Of a stretch of 64,000 bases of DNA, positions 8,301 to 17,455 are shown piece after piece. Origin of the DNA: JAMQKA01 sp043951865 (GTDB lineage: Bacteria; Bacteroidota; Rhodothermia; Balneolales; Balneolaceae); contig NZ_JBINJF010000008.1 of NCBI RefSeq assembly GCF_043951865.1, forward strand, positions 1 to 64,000, given 5' to 3'. Both the position numbers and the translations under genes were made by a program. A model generated the notes under the pieces. The model was not told the origin of the DNA. It saw only the letters and a list, made by a program, of their open reading frames with translations, and ran no database searches. Within the stretch, counting starts at the first letter, position 1; each line of letters begins with the position of its first letter.

Positions 8301-8914
8301 ATCGGCTTTAAAATAGATTCCAAATATACGGGATTAGAAAAAATAATATCAAACCAAATTTTGATATTATTTCTCACTCCCAAAACAGGGTCTGCAGGAT
8401 ACAGAAACCATTATTTCAAGCCTAAACATACAAATTATAGATCGCAATGTGTATGTGGAACTGAATACTGCGCGAGCCGCTTCCCAATTACGCATTATGC
8501 CCACGTTTATATATCGCAAAAGGCCCTGGTATTCATCAAGAAACATCACTTTTGCACCATTTACCGAGTTCAACCGGGTTTAGAAAAGATCCCGGCACGA
8601 AGGTCAGTACAAGTTTGATTTTGGGATTAGCTCAGGCGAATAGCGCCGCATTTGCAAAGACAGGTTTGTGCCCTTGCCGGGCACACCGCCTGCTGGCATA
8701 ATCGAGACCTGATTTACACTGCTTAAAAGCCTGGAGAGCGGGTAAAAAAATTAGAAAATTCAAATATGAGCTCGTTGAAAATCTGTGTAAACTTTAACTA
8801 CACGCAATGCACGGAAGGATCAGGACATAATATTATAGAGAGAGTATGTCCGGCCAACTGATTCAATACGAGAGCAGTAAAATAAGGCATAGCAACAAAC
8901 AAAGAGAGAGTATT
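8301..8914. other. Gene-free stretch upstream of the OmpA/SPOR-like gene
   Basis: About 610 bp between the tRNA 5' end and the next gene. It is moderately AT-rich and has no convincing coding frame, hairpin or repeat shared with the rest of the window. It presumably holds the tRNA promoter near 8310-8350 (minus strand) and the promoter of the following plus-strand gene; neither can be placed confidently. Confidence 0.4.
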
Positions 8915-10195
8915 ATGATTTCTTCATCGATTATTAAAAAAAGTATACTCAGCATTTCCATATTGCTGATCGCCTCTACGGTAGCTTTTTCCCAGCACTA
9001 CTCCAATAACGAATACCGGAGACTGAGTCTTTCAGTGAGTGGTGGAGCCAGTCTTGGAGACATGAACCAGGGCAATTACTTCATGTCAAGCAACTTCAGC
9101 GTCAACACCAAAGACACCCCGGCATTCGGGCTGGGAGTGCAATATGCGCTGACTCCCGCGTGGTCGCTGGAACTCGGTTACCGGCACACGCAGGTAAAAG
9201 GGAGAGCCATCCCGTTTACCAGCTCGGTGAACCTGTTTACGCTGAAAAACTTTGTCAATCTCAATCAGCTTTTATTCGTGAACAGGATCTCTAACCGGGT
9301 CAACCCTTTTCTCACCGCCGGTATCGGTTATGATGTTGTCAATTACGATGGCCCCGATGCCGCGTATGACCTGCACAACGCGAGCTATAATGCGGGGGCG
9401 GGCGTCGCCTATCGACTGACGAATACGGTGGACCTGTTCAGCCAGTATGAATACCATATCGGTTCCAACTCTATTGACAATGATGACGAGGGCTTTGGAA
9501 CGGACCTGATCAATACCCTCACGTTCGGAGTTCGGATCAACTTTGGCAAAAAAGATGCCAAACTTGCCTCCTGGCGGGATGTGCCGGTGGATATCAGTCC
9601 CAGTGAATACGATCGCTTTATGACACAGTCCAATCTCATCTCCAACCTGGAACAACGGGTAGAGCAGGTAGAAAAACGGGATACCGACAACGAGAAGCTT
9701 TTGACTGAGCTGAAAAATGAAAAAGAAGCTGAAATCGACTCCCTGAAAAATCATATCAGCCGTTTAAATGAACGGTTAAGCAACCTGAAAATGGCTTTCT
9801 CTGAGCTTCAGGACAAAATAATAAATGGCGTAGAAGTGGATACCGCGACAGGGCTCACCGAATCACTGCCCAGGGGACATTATGTGCAGATTTTTGCCAC
9901 CCAAAACCTGGATATCGCCCGGGATATGCGGGAACATACGCTCCAGCAACTAAACGGGGTGATAGAACAAGCCGAGGAGAAGATCTTCATCATCCACCGC
10001 AAAGAATTCTATGAGGTCATGATCGGGTTATTTAAAGAGTTCAGCCACGCCAGCGATGTTCAGGAGGTGCTGAAGCCGATCCACGAGGATGCCTACGTGA
10101 TCTCCTTCCCACGCCCCCTGAGCCTGAAAGCAGATTTCGAAGGACTTGAAGTGATCAACACAAACAAAGCCGAGATAACGGTATTCAACAACTGA
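8915..10195 (+). CDS. Outer-membrane beta-barrel protein with coiled coil and SPOR-like tail (426 aa)
   Basis: The ATG at 8915 sits behind AAAGAGAGAG and opens a signal peptide (MISSSIIKKSILSISILLIA with cleavage after ...AFS). An upstream in-frame ATG at 8846 would put 23 polar residues before it and is unlikely. A predicted eight-stranded OmpA-type barrel follows (SLSVSGGASLGD, then alternating strands such as WSLELGYRHTQ and NPFLTAGIGYD, ending TFGVRINFG). A charged coiled coil (about residues 240-300) comes next. The last 110 residues (GHYVQIFATQNLDIA to VISFPR) resemble a SPOR repeat, which binds peptidoglycan stripped of stem peptides. Inferred role: an outer-membrane to cell-wall tether. 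Confidence 0.72.
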   Translation: MISSSIIKKSILSISILLIASTVAFSQHYSNNEYRRLSLSVSGGASLGDMNQGNYFMSSNFSVNTKDTPAFGLGVQYALTPAWSLELGYRHTQVKGRAIPFTSSVNLFTLKNFVNLNQLLFVNRISNRVNPFLTAGIGYDVVNYDGPDAAYDLHNASYNAGAGVAYRLTNTVDLFSQYEYHIGSNSIDNDDEGFGTDLINTLTFGVRINFGKKDAKLASWRDVPVDISPSEYDRFMTQSNLISNLEQRVEQVEKRDTDNEKLLTELKNEKEAEIDSLKNHISRLNERLSNLKMAFSELQDKIINGVEVDTATGLTESLPRGHYVQIFATQNLDIARDMREHTLQQLNGVIEQAEEKIFIIHRKEFYEVMIGLFKEFSHASDVQEVLKPIHEDAYVISFPRPLSLKADFEGLEVINTNKAEITVFNN

Positions 10196-10220
10196 TTTAA
10201 CATAGGCTCTCTGAATTACT

Positions 10221-10249
10221 CGTCGGACGCCTGGCTTTGTCGTCCGACG
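10221..10249 (+). terminator. Hairpin downstream of the OmpA/SPOR-like gene
   Basis: CGTCGGACG and CGTCCGACG form a perfect 9-bp stem with an 11-nt loop, beginning 26 bp after the stop. No T-run follows, so it is a possible factor-dependent terminator or an mRNA 3'-end stabiliser, not a classic intrinsic terminator. Confidence 0.45.
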
Positions 10250-10502
10250 ATTGCCGTGAAAATGGGATAAAAAACCTGAGCCTCCTCGGAAAACAATTGG
10301 CAATCCAGATCCCGTTATGTGCCTGGGTTAGACCACGGAGCCGAGTTCTTGCTTTCCCGGCATGCTGCCAAAATCAGCTGGACTCCTCCGGATTTTTGGG
10401 TTCATTGTTGGGCCGTTCAAAAAAATGAACAGGGAATGCGGCCCCGCTCCAGCCACCGCAGGCACAGGTTAGTTATGTGTGGACTGGTTTATTAGTTATT
10501 TG

Positions 10503-10623
10503 AAGAGACCTTTGCAGAACCTGTTATTTTGTTGGGAGGTAGTTGTACCAACGACCTTATGGTCTTTAAACGGGAGTACAACTCCCTCCGATCGATGAAT
10601 TGAGGATTTTGCAGACCCTTCTT
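10503..10623. repeat. Dispersed repeat D, copy D1
   Basis: The left end AAGAGACCTTTGCAGAAC and right end ATTTTGCAGACCCTTCTT are imperfect inverted repeats. An internal GGGAGT-ACA-ACTCCC hairpin lies at 10572-10586. The layout matches the better-preserved 87-bp copy at 52641-52727 and a second local copy at 10911-11022. It lies in the gene-free region 10250-11165, of which the rest shows only fragments of other repeats. Confidence 0.55.
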
Positions 10624-10910
10624 GAATAAACTAATAACCAATCTCTAACGGTAACTTTTGAGTTCATTTCCGCCCACACAACTTGAACCGGATTTATCGC
10701 ACCCCATTGTCGTTGGCAGAAAGTTGAGTTCCGCTTGCCGGGAGTTGACAGGCCGGGCCAAGGGATTCTCTGTTGCGCATTCAGTAAGCCCGAATCCTCT
10801 CTCATTACACGGAACTTTTTTTATAGTAACCGATATCAAATCACTGCTATCGGATAAAAATTTCGATTGCGGATCATTGCCGCAGGCCCTATTCTGCTTT
10901 TACTGTTTAT

Positions 10911-11022
10911 GGGAAACCTTTGCAGAACCTGCTATTTTGTTGGGAAGTCCGACCGTTTTGATCTTTTAACGGGCGTACAAATCTCTCAGAACAAGGAGTT
11001 GGGAGTTTTGCAAAGCCTTCTA
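10911..11022. repeat. Dispersed repeat D, copy D2
   Basis: The left block ACCTTTGCAGAACCTGCTAT and the TTTTGTTGGGA that follows are nearly identical to D1. The right end GTTTTGCAAAGCCTTCTAT is closer to the copy at 52641-52727. The internal hairpin is degraded here (GGGCGTACAAATCTC). The two local copies flank about 290 bp of non-coding DNA. Confidence 0.55.
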
Positions 11023-11165
11023 TAATATTTTATGACCGGGGAATTCTCTAAAGCCGGGATCGGTGCAGTCCTGGCAAAAAATATAGTTGCTATTGAAAAA
11101 CAGCGGTTGTACAGTTCCCTTTACTGCTGAAATGTCCATGTTCTACTTTTAAGTTTGCTGATCTC

Positions 11166-13052
11166 ATGAAAAAGTTGTGCATACTCTTTCTCCTTTTTAT
11201 TTACTCAACTTCGGGACCCTCTTTTGGTCAGCCTGTCCCCGTTGACAGCGTTGACCTGCACGCGTTTTTGGATGGTACTATTCAATCGTATATGGAGGAA
11301 CAACAGATTGCCGGTGCGACCCTCGCTGTTATCCAAAACGGGCAGCCACTGATGCTCAAAGGCTATGGATATGCAGACCGGCGCAATCAGGTACCGGTCG
11401 ACCCGAACCAGACGCTTTTCCGGGTTGGATCTATCTCCAAGCTTTTTGTCTGGACCGCCGTTATGCAGCTCGTTGAAGAAGGGCAGCTGGACCTCAACAC
11501 CGATGTTAACCGGTACCTGGAAGCGTTCACTATTCCCGACACCTATCCTGAGCCGATCACCCTTAAACACCTGATGACTCATACCGCCGGTTTTGAAGAC
11601 CGGATTATCGGGCTTTTTGCACTTGATACCGGTCGGCTGCGACCGCTCGAAGAAATACTGATCGAAGAGCTGCCCGCCCGGGTGCATCCACCGGGCCAGA
11701 TCGCCTCCTATTCCAACCATGGTACCGCAATCGCCACCCATATCGTAGAGCAGGTAAGCGGACTCCGGTTCCCCGACTATATAGAACAGCTTGTCCTTCA
11801 TCCGCTGGAGATGGACGCCACGACCTTCAGGCAACCTGTCCCCGAGCCTCTACAGCCCCGGCTCTCCCGGGGATATGCGGTCGAAGAGGGGATCCTCACT
11901 GAACAGCCGTTCGAGTTTGTTCCGCTGGGCCCTGTTGGTACTGCCAGCTCCACCGCCGCCGACATGATCCCCTTTATACAGGCTCATTTGAACTTGGGCA
12001 GCTACCAGGGAAATACACTGCTCGATTCCACAACCGCCCGGCTTATGCAGAGCCAGGCCTTCAGCCACCACGATCAGCTCAATCCGATGCGCTACGGCTT
12101 TATCGACATGAGCCAAAATGGCGTCTCCATTTTTGGACACAGGGGCAGCACATTTTGGTTCCACTCCCTGCTGGCCCTGTTTCCCGATTACGATATCGGC
12201 TTTTTTATCTCGTTTAACAGTGCCGGTGGGGCACAGGCAACCCAGCATGTCCTGGAGGCGTTTGTTGACCGCTACTTCCCCGACCAGGCGTCGCCCCCAG
12301 ATACGATGTCTACTGATCAACCCTACCTGCAGCAGTTTGCCGGGGAGTACCGCTCCAACCGGTACTCCCACGAACGGCTGACCAAAATCATTTCGCTGAT
12401 GAATCCCGTAACGGTTCAAGTAACCGGCGACCGCACCCTGAACGTGACGCGGGACGGCCAAACACAGGAATGGATTCCCACCGAGAGCCTCCAGTTCCGG
12501 AATACCGAAAATCGACACCCGCTGATTTTTCGACAGAACAGTGACGGGGAGATCACGCACCTGTTTTTTAATGACATGCCGTTTATTGCCTTTGAAAAAA
12601 TCCCGTTCATCTCTTCGCGTACCCTCCATTTCACCCTGTTAGGCATCACGTTCGCCACCCTGTTGCTGACTCTGCTGTACTGGCCCGCCGCCTACCTGGT
12701 ACGCCGCCCCTACCGGCCCACGCTGATAACCACCTCGCCGCTGCCACTGTATATCAAGATTATCGCATGGCTCAACAGCCTGCTCCTGCTCGTTTTTTAT
12801 ATCGGCTTGGGCACCTCGCTGACCGGACCGGAAAGTATCGTGTACGGGCTGTCTTCGGCCATCACCTTTTGGCTGATCTTCCCGCTGATATCGGTCATGC
12901 TGACGATCACACTCTGGTACCTGACTTTCCGGGCGTGGGAAAATTCGCTCAGCGGCTTCTGGAGCCGGCTCTGCCTGGCGATTATCAGCATCGTTTTTAC
13001 CGCCAACCTCTGGCAGCTTTACCACTGGAACTGGCTGGGATTTCACTATTAA
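11166..13052 (+). CDS. Serine hydrolase (beta-lactamase/DD-peptidase fold) with C-terminal membrane domain
   Basis: The protein has 628 residues with a signal peptide (MKKLCILFLLFIYSTSGPSF, cleaved near GQ). The class C beta-lactamase-type domain has SISK (89-92) as the SxxK nucleophile motif, YSN (182-184) as the YxN motif, and HRG in place of KTG near residue 325. After about residue 480, several hydrophobic helices follow (TLHFTLLGITFATLLLTLLY, then at least three more), giving a membrane-anchored enzyme. Such fusions are common among secreted esterases or peptidases of this superfamily, and the substrate cannot be told from sequence. A long intergenic region with repeats precedes it; the ABC exporter genes converge on it. 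Confidence 0.85.
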   Translation: MKKLCILFLLFIYSTSGPSFGQPVPVDSVDLHAFLDGTIQSYMEEQQIAGATLAVIQNGQPLMLKGYGYADRRNQVPVDPNQTLFRVGSISKLFVWTAVMQLVEEGQLDLNTDVNRYLEAFTIPDTYPEPITLKHLMTHTAGFEDRIIGLFALDTGRLRPLEEILIEELPARVHPPGQIASYSNHGTAIATHIVEQVSGLRFPDYIEQLVLHPLEMDATTFRQPVPEPLQPRLSRGYAVEEGILTEQPFEFVPLGPVGTASSTAADMIPFIQAHLNLGSYQGNTLLDSTTARLMQSQAFSHHDQLNPMRYGFIDMSQNGVSIFGHRGSTFWFHSLLALFPDYDIGFFISFNSAGGAQATQHVLEAFVDRYFPDQASPPDTMSTDQPYLQQFAGEYRSNRYSHERLTKIISLMNPVTVQVTGDRTLNVTRDGQTQEWIPTESLQFRNTENRHPLIFRQNSDGEITHLFFNDMPFIAFEKIPFISSRTLHFTLLGITFATLLLTLLYWPAAYLVRRPYRPTLITTSPLPLYIKIIAWLNSLLLLVFYIGLGTSLTGPESIVYGLSSAITFWLIFPLISVMLTITLWYLTFRAWENSLSGFWSRLCLAIISIVFTANLWQLYHWNWLGFHY

Positions 13053-13105
13053 TTACGGATCTCCTGCCGCAACCCAAAACAGCCGTAAAGAACCTGAAAA
13101 AACGT

Positions 13106-13891
13106 CTACAGCCATTTCAGCACGTCCTCTCGCGGGTGCTCCACCCCAACATAGTGCTCAAAAATTTCGCTCAGGCTGGCATCTTCCTGGAGCTCCCTGC
13201 GGGTTTCGGAATCGAGATAGGCAATCACTTCTCCCTCGTGCAGGATAGCGATATCGTCGCACATATTTTCAACAATTTCGAGGATGTGACTCGTGATAAC
13301 GATCGTAACGCCCTTGTCCTGCAGCCGGTTCAGTATTGTTTTCATCCTGCCGATCGAGATCACGTCAATACTCTCAAACGGTTCATCCAGGAACAGGATC
13401 TCCGGCTCACTCAGGATAGCTGCGCAAAACGAGAGCTTTTTCCGGCTGCCCGAAGACAACTTGCTGATCTTGGCGTGCTGGAACTCTAAAAGTCCCAAAA
13501 AGTCCAGCAGTGATTCCATCCTCTTCTGTCGCTCTGCGGCCGGCACCTCATAAATGTCGCAGATATAATGCAGGAAATCGTGGCTGCTGAAGTGTTCAAA
13601 CAGCAGCGGTGGCTGCAATACGGAAGCGATCTGCGCCTTGATGTTGATCTCATTTTCTTCGGTAAGCGGCAATCCATTGATCACGATCTCTCCCTCCTCG
13701 GAATCAAGCAGGCCGGTTAAAATACCGATCAGGGTACTCTTGCCTGCGCCGTTGGGACCGATAAGCCCAAAAACTGTTCCCGAGGGTACGGAAAGGCTGA
13801 AATTATCCAGTATCATGGTATCGCCGTACGATTTTCGCAGGCCCGTTATCCGGATTGCCTGGTCTGTTTCACGCTTCACTTGTTCATTCAT
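13106..13891 (-). CDS. ABC transporter ATP-binding protein
   Basis: A single nucleotide-binding domain of 261 residues with Walker A GPNGAGKST (45-53), a short Q-loop region (SVLQPPLLFEH), signature LSSGSRKKLS (from 145) and Walker B EILFLDEPFE (from 164). The signature is LSSGS rather than LSGGQ, a variant seen in exporter ATPases of the CcmA/DrrA type. It powers the permease encoded just upstream (stop 13931, 39 bp before this ATG). Together they form a two-gene exporter operon on the minus strand. The substrate is unknown. Confidence 0.92.
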   Translation of the reverse strand: MNEQVKRETDQAIRITGLRKSYGDTMILDNFSLSVPSGTVFGLIGPNGAGKSTLIGILTGLLDSEEGEIVINGLPLTEENEINIKAQIASVLQPPLLFEHFSSHDFLHYICDIYEVPAAERQKRMESLLDFLGLLEFQHAKISKLSSGSRKKLSFCAAILSEPEILFLDEPFESIDVISIGRMKTILNRLQDKGVTIVITSHILEIVENMCDDIAILHEGEVIAYLDSETRRELQEDASLSEIFEHYVGVEHPREDVLKWL

Positions 13892-13930
13892 TTGGATACC
13901 GTTGAAGTTGTCTTTTCATTATCCGTATTG

Positions 13931-15484
13931 CTACTCCCCATCCAGCCAGATCTGGTGCAGCACATGCTTTTCAAATGCCTTCACCAGCACCCGCATATTC
14001 AGCCAAAGGTAGATACTGATGGCTGCGATGAGTCCCACCATCACCCAGCGGCGGTAGATATTGTATTCTCCCAGCGGGATAAAAATAGTGTAGCCGAGTC
14101 CGAACATCAGAAATGTCATCAAAAAAGTGACCTTTTGCGGGATAATCGGGTGCTTAAAACTGAACGAGCTGTAGCTCACTTTCTTGTAATAGTTGAAAGA
14201 TGTAAACAGGAATACCAGCATAAAACAGAGGAAAAAGAAGGTGTTGGCGACATAGATATCAACCACCTGCCCGAGCTGCGGCAAGTATATAAGCTCCCCG
14301 ATTGTGATCAGGTAAAAGATAAACAGCGGTACGGTAATTATGCCCAGGAACCGCTCCTTCAGCTGCTTCTCAAACGGCACCGGGAACTGCCGGTGCAGCA
14401 AAAACTCCCGGTGCTCATATCCGAACATGTTGGCCATGCCAACAGCCAGCAGTGCCACCGGTATGGCCGCCATCATGGTGGGAATGAGAACCGAGGTGAT
14501 CCAGCTCTGTTCAAGATGCAGCAACAGGGGAATGTAGATTGCGGGAACCAGGGCCACCGTCAACAAAAACAGGCGATTATAGGGATGCAGTATAATATAG
14601 TAGTAAAACTTGCCTGCATTTCCACCGAGCCACCGCTTCAGGAAGCCCCAGAGCGTACTACGGCGGTTTTTCGCCTTTTGTGTGTGAGGCGTCTGCAGCC
14701 CCTCCCTGGTTTTGTAAAAGTGATCCCGGAATACCAGGAACACCAGCAGTGCCGAAAACCCGTAAATGGCCGCCGCGATAGCCAGGTTGTACTCGGCTGT
14801 GGCCGATGCCATCATCAGTCCACCGGGGAAATAGGTCAATATTTGGATCAGGCTCTGCACATCCGGCAGGTACTGGCTTAACACAAAGCTGGAATAGCGC
14901 GACAAAATAGCCAGTGCGGATATCGTCCCGAAAACCAGGAATAGCCCGCTGAAGACAACCAGCCTGAACCGCTTTTCGATAAGATGCAGGAACCGGTGCT
15001 TGATGGAGTAGATGATCGAGTAGTTAAGCAGCACAACGGCAATGACCACGGGAATATACATCGGATGGCGCACCTGCATCAGCAAAAAAGCAGCCCATGT
15101 GAAGTTATAGATCACATTAATGGGATGGAAAAAGCCGATCAGGTTGAGATGCCAGGCCAGTTTGTTGACCGGGTAGCCGTAGGCCAGCAGCTTCCGGTTG
15201 AGCTCCATGTTCAGCAGTCGCGTGCTGGTAAATGAAAAGTGCAGCAGCCAAAAAACGTTGGCAAATACGATCAGGATCAGCACGCGGACAGAGGGCGTCA
15301 GCCACGGTAGTTCCTGGAATCCCCGGGGCGCGCGCTCATACATAATCACCAACAAGGCACTGCCCAGCAGGTTGGAGAACAGTATCAGCAAAAATATGAT
15401 ATAGCCGATCACCAGTATCGACTGAAATTTGGTGAGTCGTGCCAAAAAAGCTGACCAGTTTAGATATATAAGCCGCCTGAACAT
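13931..15484 (-). CDS. ABC transporter permease, DUF5687-like (517 aa)
   Basis: The ATG at 15484 (MFRRLIYLNWSAFLARLTKF) is chosen; the frame extends 55 codons further upstream but that stretch is not membrane-like and lacks a plausible site. About ten to twelve hydrophobic helices are visible, with a polar loop near residues 250-280 (KTREGLQTPHTQKAKNRRST). The LNWSAFLARL start, the size and the following ATPase gene fit the large Bacteroidota exporter permeases grouped as DUF5687; that assignment is from memory of the family. It forms the membrane part of the exporter with the ATPase at 13106-13891. Confidence 0.75.
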   Translation of the reverse strand: MFRRLIYLNWSAFLARLTKFQSILVIGYIIFLLILFSNLLGSALLVIMYERAPRGFQELPWLTPSVRVLILIVFANVFWLLHFSFTSTRLLNMELNRKLLAYGYPVNKLAWHLNLIGFFHPINVIYNFTWAAFLLMQVRHPMYIPVVIAVVLLNYSIIYSIKHRFLHLIEKRFRLVVFSGLFLVFGTISALAILSRYSSFVLSQYLPDVQSLIQILTYFPGGLMMASATAEYNLAIAAAIYGFSALLVFLVFRDHFYKTREGLQTPHTQKAKNRRSTLWGFLKRWLGGNAGKFYYYIILHPYNRLFLLTVALVPAIYIPLLLHLEQSWITSVLIPTMMAAIPVALLAVGMANMFGYEHREFLLHRQFPVPFEKQLKERFLGIITVPLFIFYLITIGELIYLPQLGQVVDIYVANTFFFLCFMLVFLFTSFNYYKKVSYSSFSFKHPIIPQKVTFLMTFLMFGLGYTIFIPLGEYNIYRRWVMVGLIAAISIYLWLNMRVLVKAFEKHVLHQIWLDGE

Positions 15485-15671
15485 ATTCTCTTTTTCTTTG
15501 AATACCCGGAGTACCCCACCGCCAGTGCGCAGGGTGATGGCCGCCGGGTTATACTTTGGCATGATTACAGCGTGAAGGGTCTGACCGCCTGCTGTTTCCA
15601 GCGTACCAAAATGCTTCAACACGTTAAGAATGAAGGGGCTCTTATGCAAAAGTTAACGCAGGAAAACTTGC

Positions 15672-16325
15672 CTAAAATTGAAATCCTATTAACAACATAA
15701 CCGTCCCATTGCGCGCGGGTTGCGGGGCTGCGCCGCCAAACACATCGGTAAATCCGGCGCTATACCTTATCTCAGCACTCACGGTGTTAAATCTGAAATC
15801 AAGATCGGTCCCGATCCCGGCAACAATCCCGAAATCACTGTCTCTCGCTTCCCCGATCAGCTCGTCAGGGGTCTGCTGCTCATTTTCAAAGATTTCAGTA
15901 TTACTGTTGTTTTCAATCAGAAAAGAAGCGTAGGGGCCTATATAAACGTGGGGGAGCAACAGGCCGTCCGCGGGCAGGTGAAACTTTGCCAGGACCGGTA
16001 CTTCAACATAATCGAGGACAAGGTTAAATTCCGTATCGAGGGATGACACCTGTACTCGTTCCCGGCTGCCTTTCTCAACGTACAAGACTTCAGGCTGAAC
16101 AGAAAAAAGCCGGGTAAACCGAAAATCGAGCGATAGCCCAATTGCAAAGCCCGGGGCCGGGCTGCTCTCCCATTCCGTATTTATCAGCCGGCTGCCCACC
16201 AGCCCGCCCTTGATCTGCTTGTCCGGCTTGATCTCTTCCTGGGATTGCGCCTGTGCCGAAGCAGACCCCAAAAGAAAGACTGCCAGAAATGCTATTTGTT
16301 TGATAGAAGTTACAGGTTTAATCAT
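15672..16325 (-). CDS. Porin-family outer-membrane beta-barrel protein (PorT-like, 217 aa)
   Basis: The ATG at 16325 gives a clear signal peptide (MIKPVTSIKQIAFLAVFLLG, cleavage after SAQA). An alternative start 18 codons upstream adds a Cys-rich leader and is rejected. The mature part alternates beta strands typical of the PF13568-type outer-membrane barrel: RFTRLFSVQPEVLYVEKGS, DYVEVPVLAKFHLP, PHVYIGPYASFLIE, FGIVAGIGTDLDFRF and a final VMLLIGFQF ending in Phe. It lies downstream of the lipoprotein/TonB-receptor cluster on the same strand, with a gap of about 210 bp. Function unknown. Confidence 0.82.
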   Translation of the reverse strand: MIKPVTSIKQIAFLAVFLLGSASAQAQSQEEIKPDKQIKGGLVGSRLINTEWESSPAPGFAIGLSLDFRFTRLFSVQPEVLYVEKGSRERVQVSSLDTEFNLVLDYVEVPVLAKFHLPADGLLLPHVYIGPYASFLIENNSNTEIFENEQQTPDELIGEARDSDFGIVAGIGTDLDFRFNTVSAEIRYSAGFTDVFGGAAPQPARNGTVMLLIGFQF

Positions 16326-16538
16326 GGTCGCTGATCTGATTTTCCGGCAGGAACAGCTGCATGCTGAGTTAAAGTCCATTTCCCGGCAACGTTTCCTGCC
16401 AGTGGAATTCGGGAAACCGGATCATGTAGTATTTCGCTCTTCGGAGCGGCGGGCAGGGCCAGACCAGGGCAATATACTATGCCTCCGGCTCAAGTAAAAT
16501 GGATTTTCCCGTTGTAAAGGGGACCTTCTTCGAGGGCA

Positions 16539-17402
16539 TCACTGAGGGCTGCACTCTTTATAGGGTATTTTTTTGCTGATAATTCCGACTACATATCCAA
16601 GCCCGTCTGTCACATTGGAAAATCCTTCCGGCAACGTATAGGTAATATTATCCAGCGAATCGACCCCTTCAACCCATTCGGGACCGCCCGAGGCCACCCA
16701 CAGGTAGCGTTCGGTAAGCCTGGCGTCACCGTCCGGAACATTTATATGCTCTCTTTCGCGGATTGGATCGATGGTTACAGTATACCCCCCGGATAGTCCA
16801 TAGGCCTGGTCCCGATAGGAAAACCGGTACAGGTCTACGCGTTTATATCCCGCTTGATTGATATGAAACTGCCATACCGACTGTATGTCGGCCAGACGCT
16901 CCACCTCCCGGATCGATACAGTGGCTGAACATCCCATTTGGGCGTATCCCAGTCTAGGTTGTGGAAAATCCGGCGGTATCGTCACGGTGACACTGCTGTA
17001 GGCCCCATCTTTTCGTTCCGCTTTTAAACGGTACGTGTGCTGAGGTTTGAGATCCATGGTTGTCCAAAAATTCAGCATGTTAACGCCGTTATCCAGTTGG
17101 AAAAGAGAGTCCTTCATGACCGCCGAACGACCGCTCTCCATTTCCCTGAGTGTGACCTGCATTTCGGGGATATCGTCCGGCATCTCGAGTTGCGTACGCG
17201 CCGGGGCAATCCGTACCCACTGGGTATCGGCAGAAGCGTCCAGATAGCCATACATGGAAAAGAAATACTGTTCATTTTCCATGACAGGCTGGAAGGACGA
17301 GTCACAGCCGGCTGCAACCATTGCCAGGCAACCTCCAACGATCAGGCATATCCATATCCCGCCGACAGTTGTATGCCTGTATTTTTGCTGACTGTATTTC
17401 AC
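16539..17402 (-). CDS. DUF4249-like outer-membrane lipoprotein, copy 2
   Basis: A lipoprotein signal (ICLIVGGCLAMVAAGC) predicts lipidation of the Cys in AAGC. The start is uncertain: a GTG at 17402 with AAGGG upstream is preferred over a TTG at 17426. The mature protein has a YGYLDASADTQWVRI block, a TYRL-KAERKDGAYSSVTVTI strand pair and a GPEWVEGVDSLD ending. These are shared almost unchanged with the gene at 17456-18295, so the pair arose by tandem duplication. The layout (lipobox, Ig-like beta domain, place next to a TonB receptor) fits DUF4249 proteins, which probably cap or assist such receptors. Confidence 0.68.
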   Translation of the reverse strand: MKYSQQKYRHTTVGGIWICLIVGGCLAMVAAGCDSSFQPVMENEQYFFSMYGYLDASADTQWVRIAPARTQLEMPDDIPEMQVTLREMESGRSAVMKDSLFQLDNGVNMLNFWTTMDLKPQHTYRLKAERKDGAYSSVTVTIPPDFPQPRLGYAQMGCSATVSIREVERLADIQSVWQFHINQAGYKRVDLYRFSYRDQAYGLSGGYTVTIDPIREREHINVPDGDARLTERYLWVASGGPEWVEGVDSLDNITYTLPEGFSNVTDGLGYVVGIISKKIPYKECSPQ

Positions 17403-17455
17403 TTGTTGTAGCCCTTGCAATTGCAATATTTACTTGTCGATCGATTTCTTGCTGG

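Noticed and set aside
8160..8618. 152-codon frame overlapping tRNA-Lys on the opposite strand
   Set aside because: It contains the SGGDRTLDPRLKR-type false peptide that arises from antisense reading of a tRNA.
10658..10969. 103-codon frame in the spacer before the serine hydrolase
   Set aside because: It spans repeat D sequence and has no start site or conserved content.
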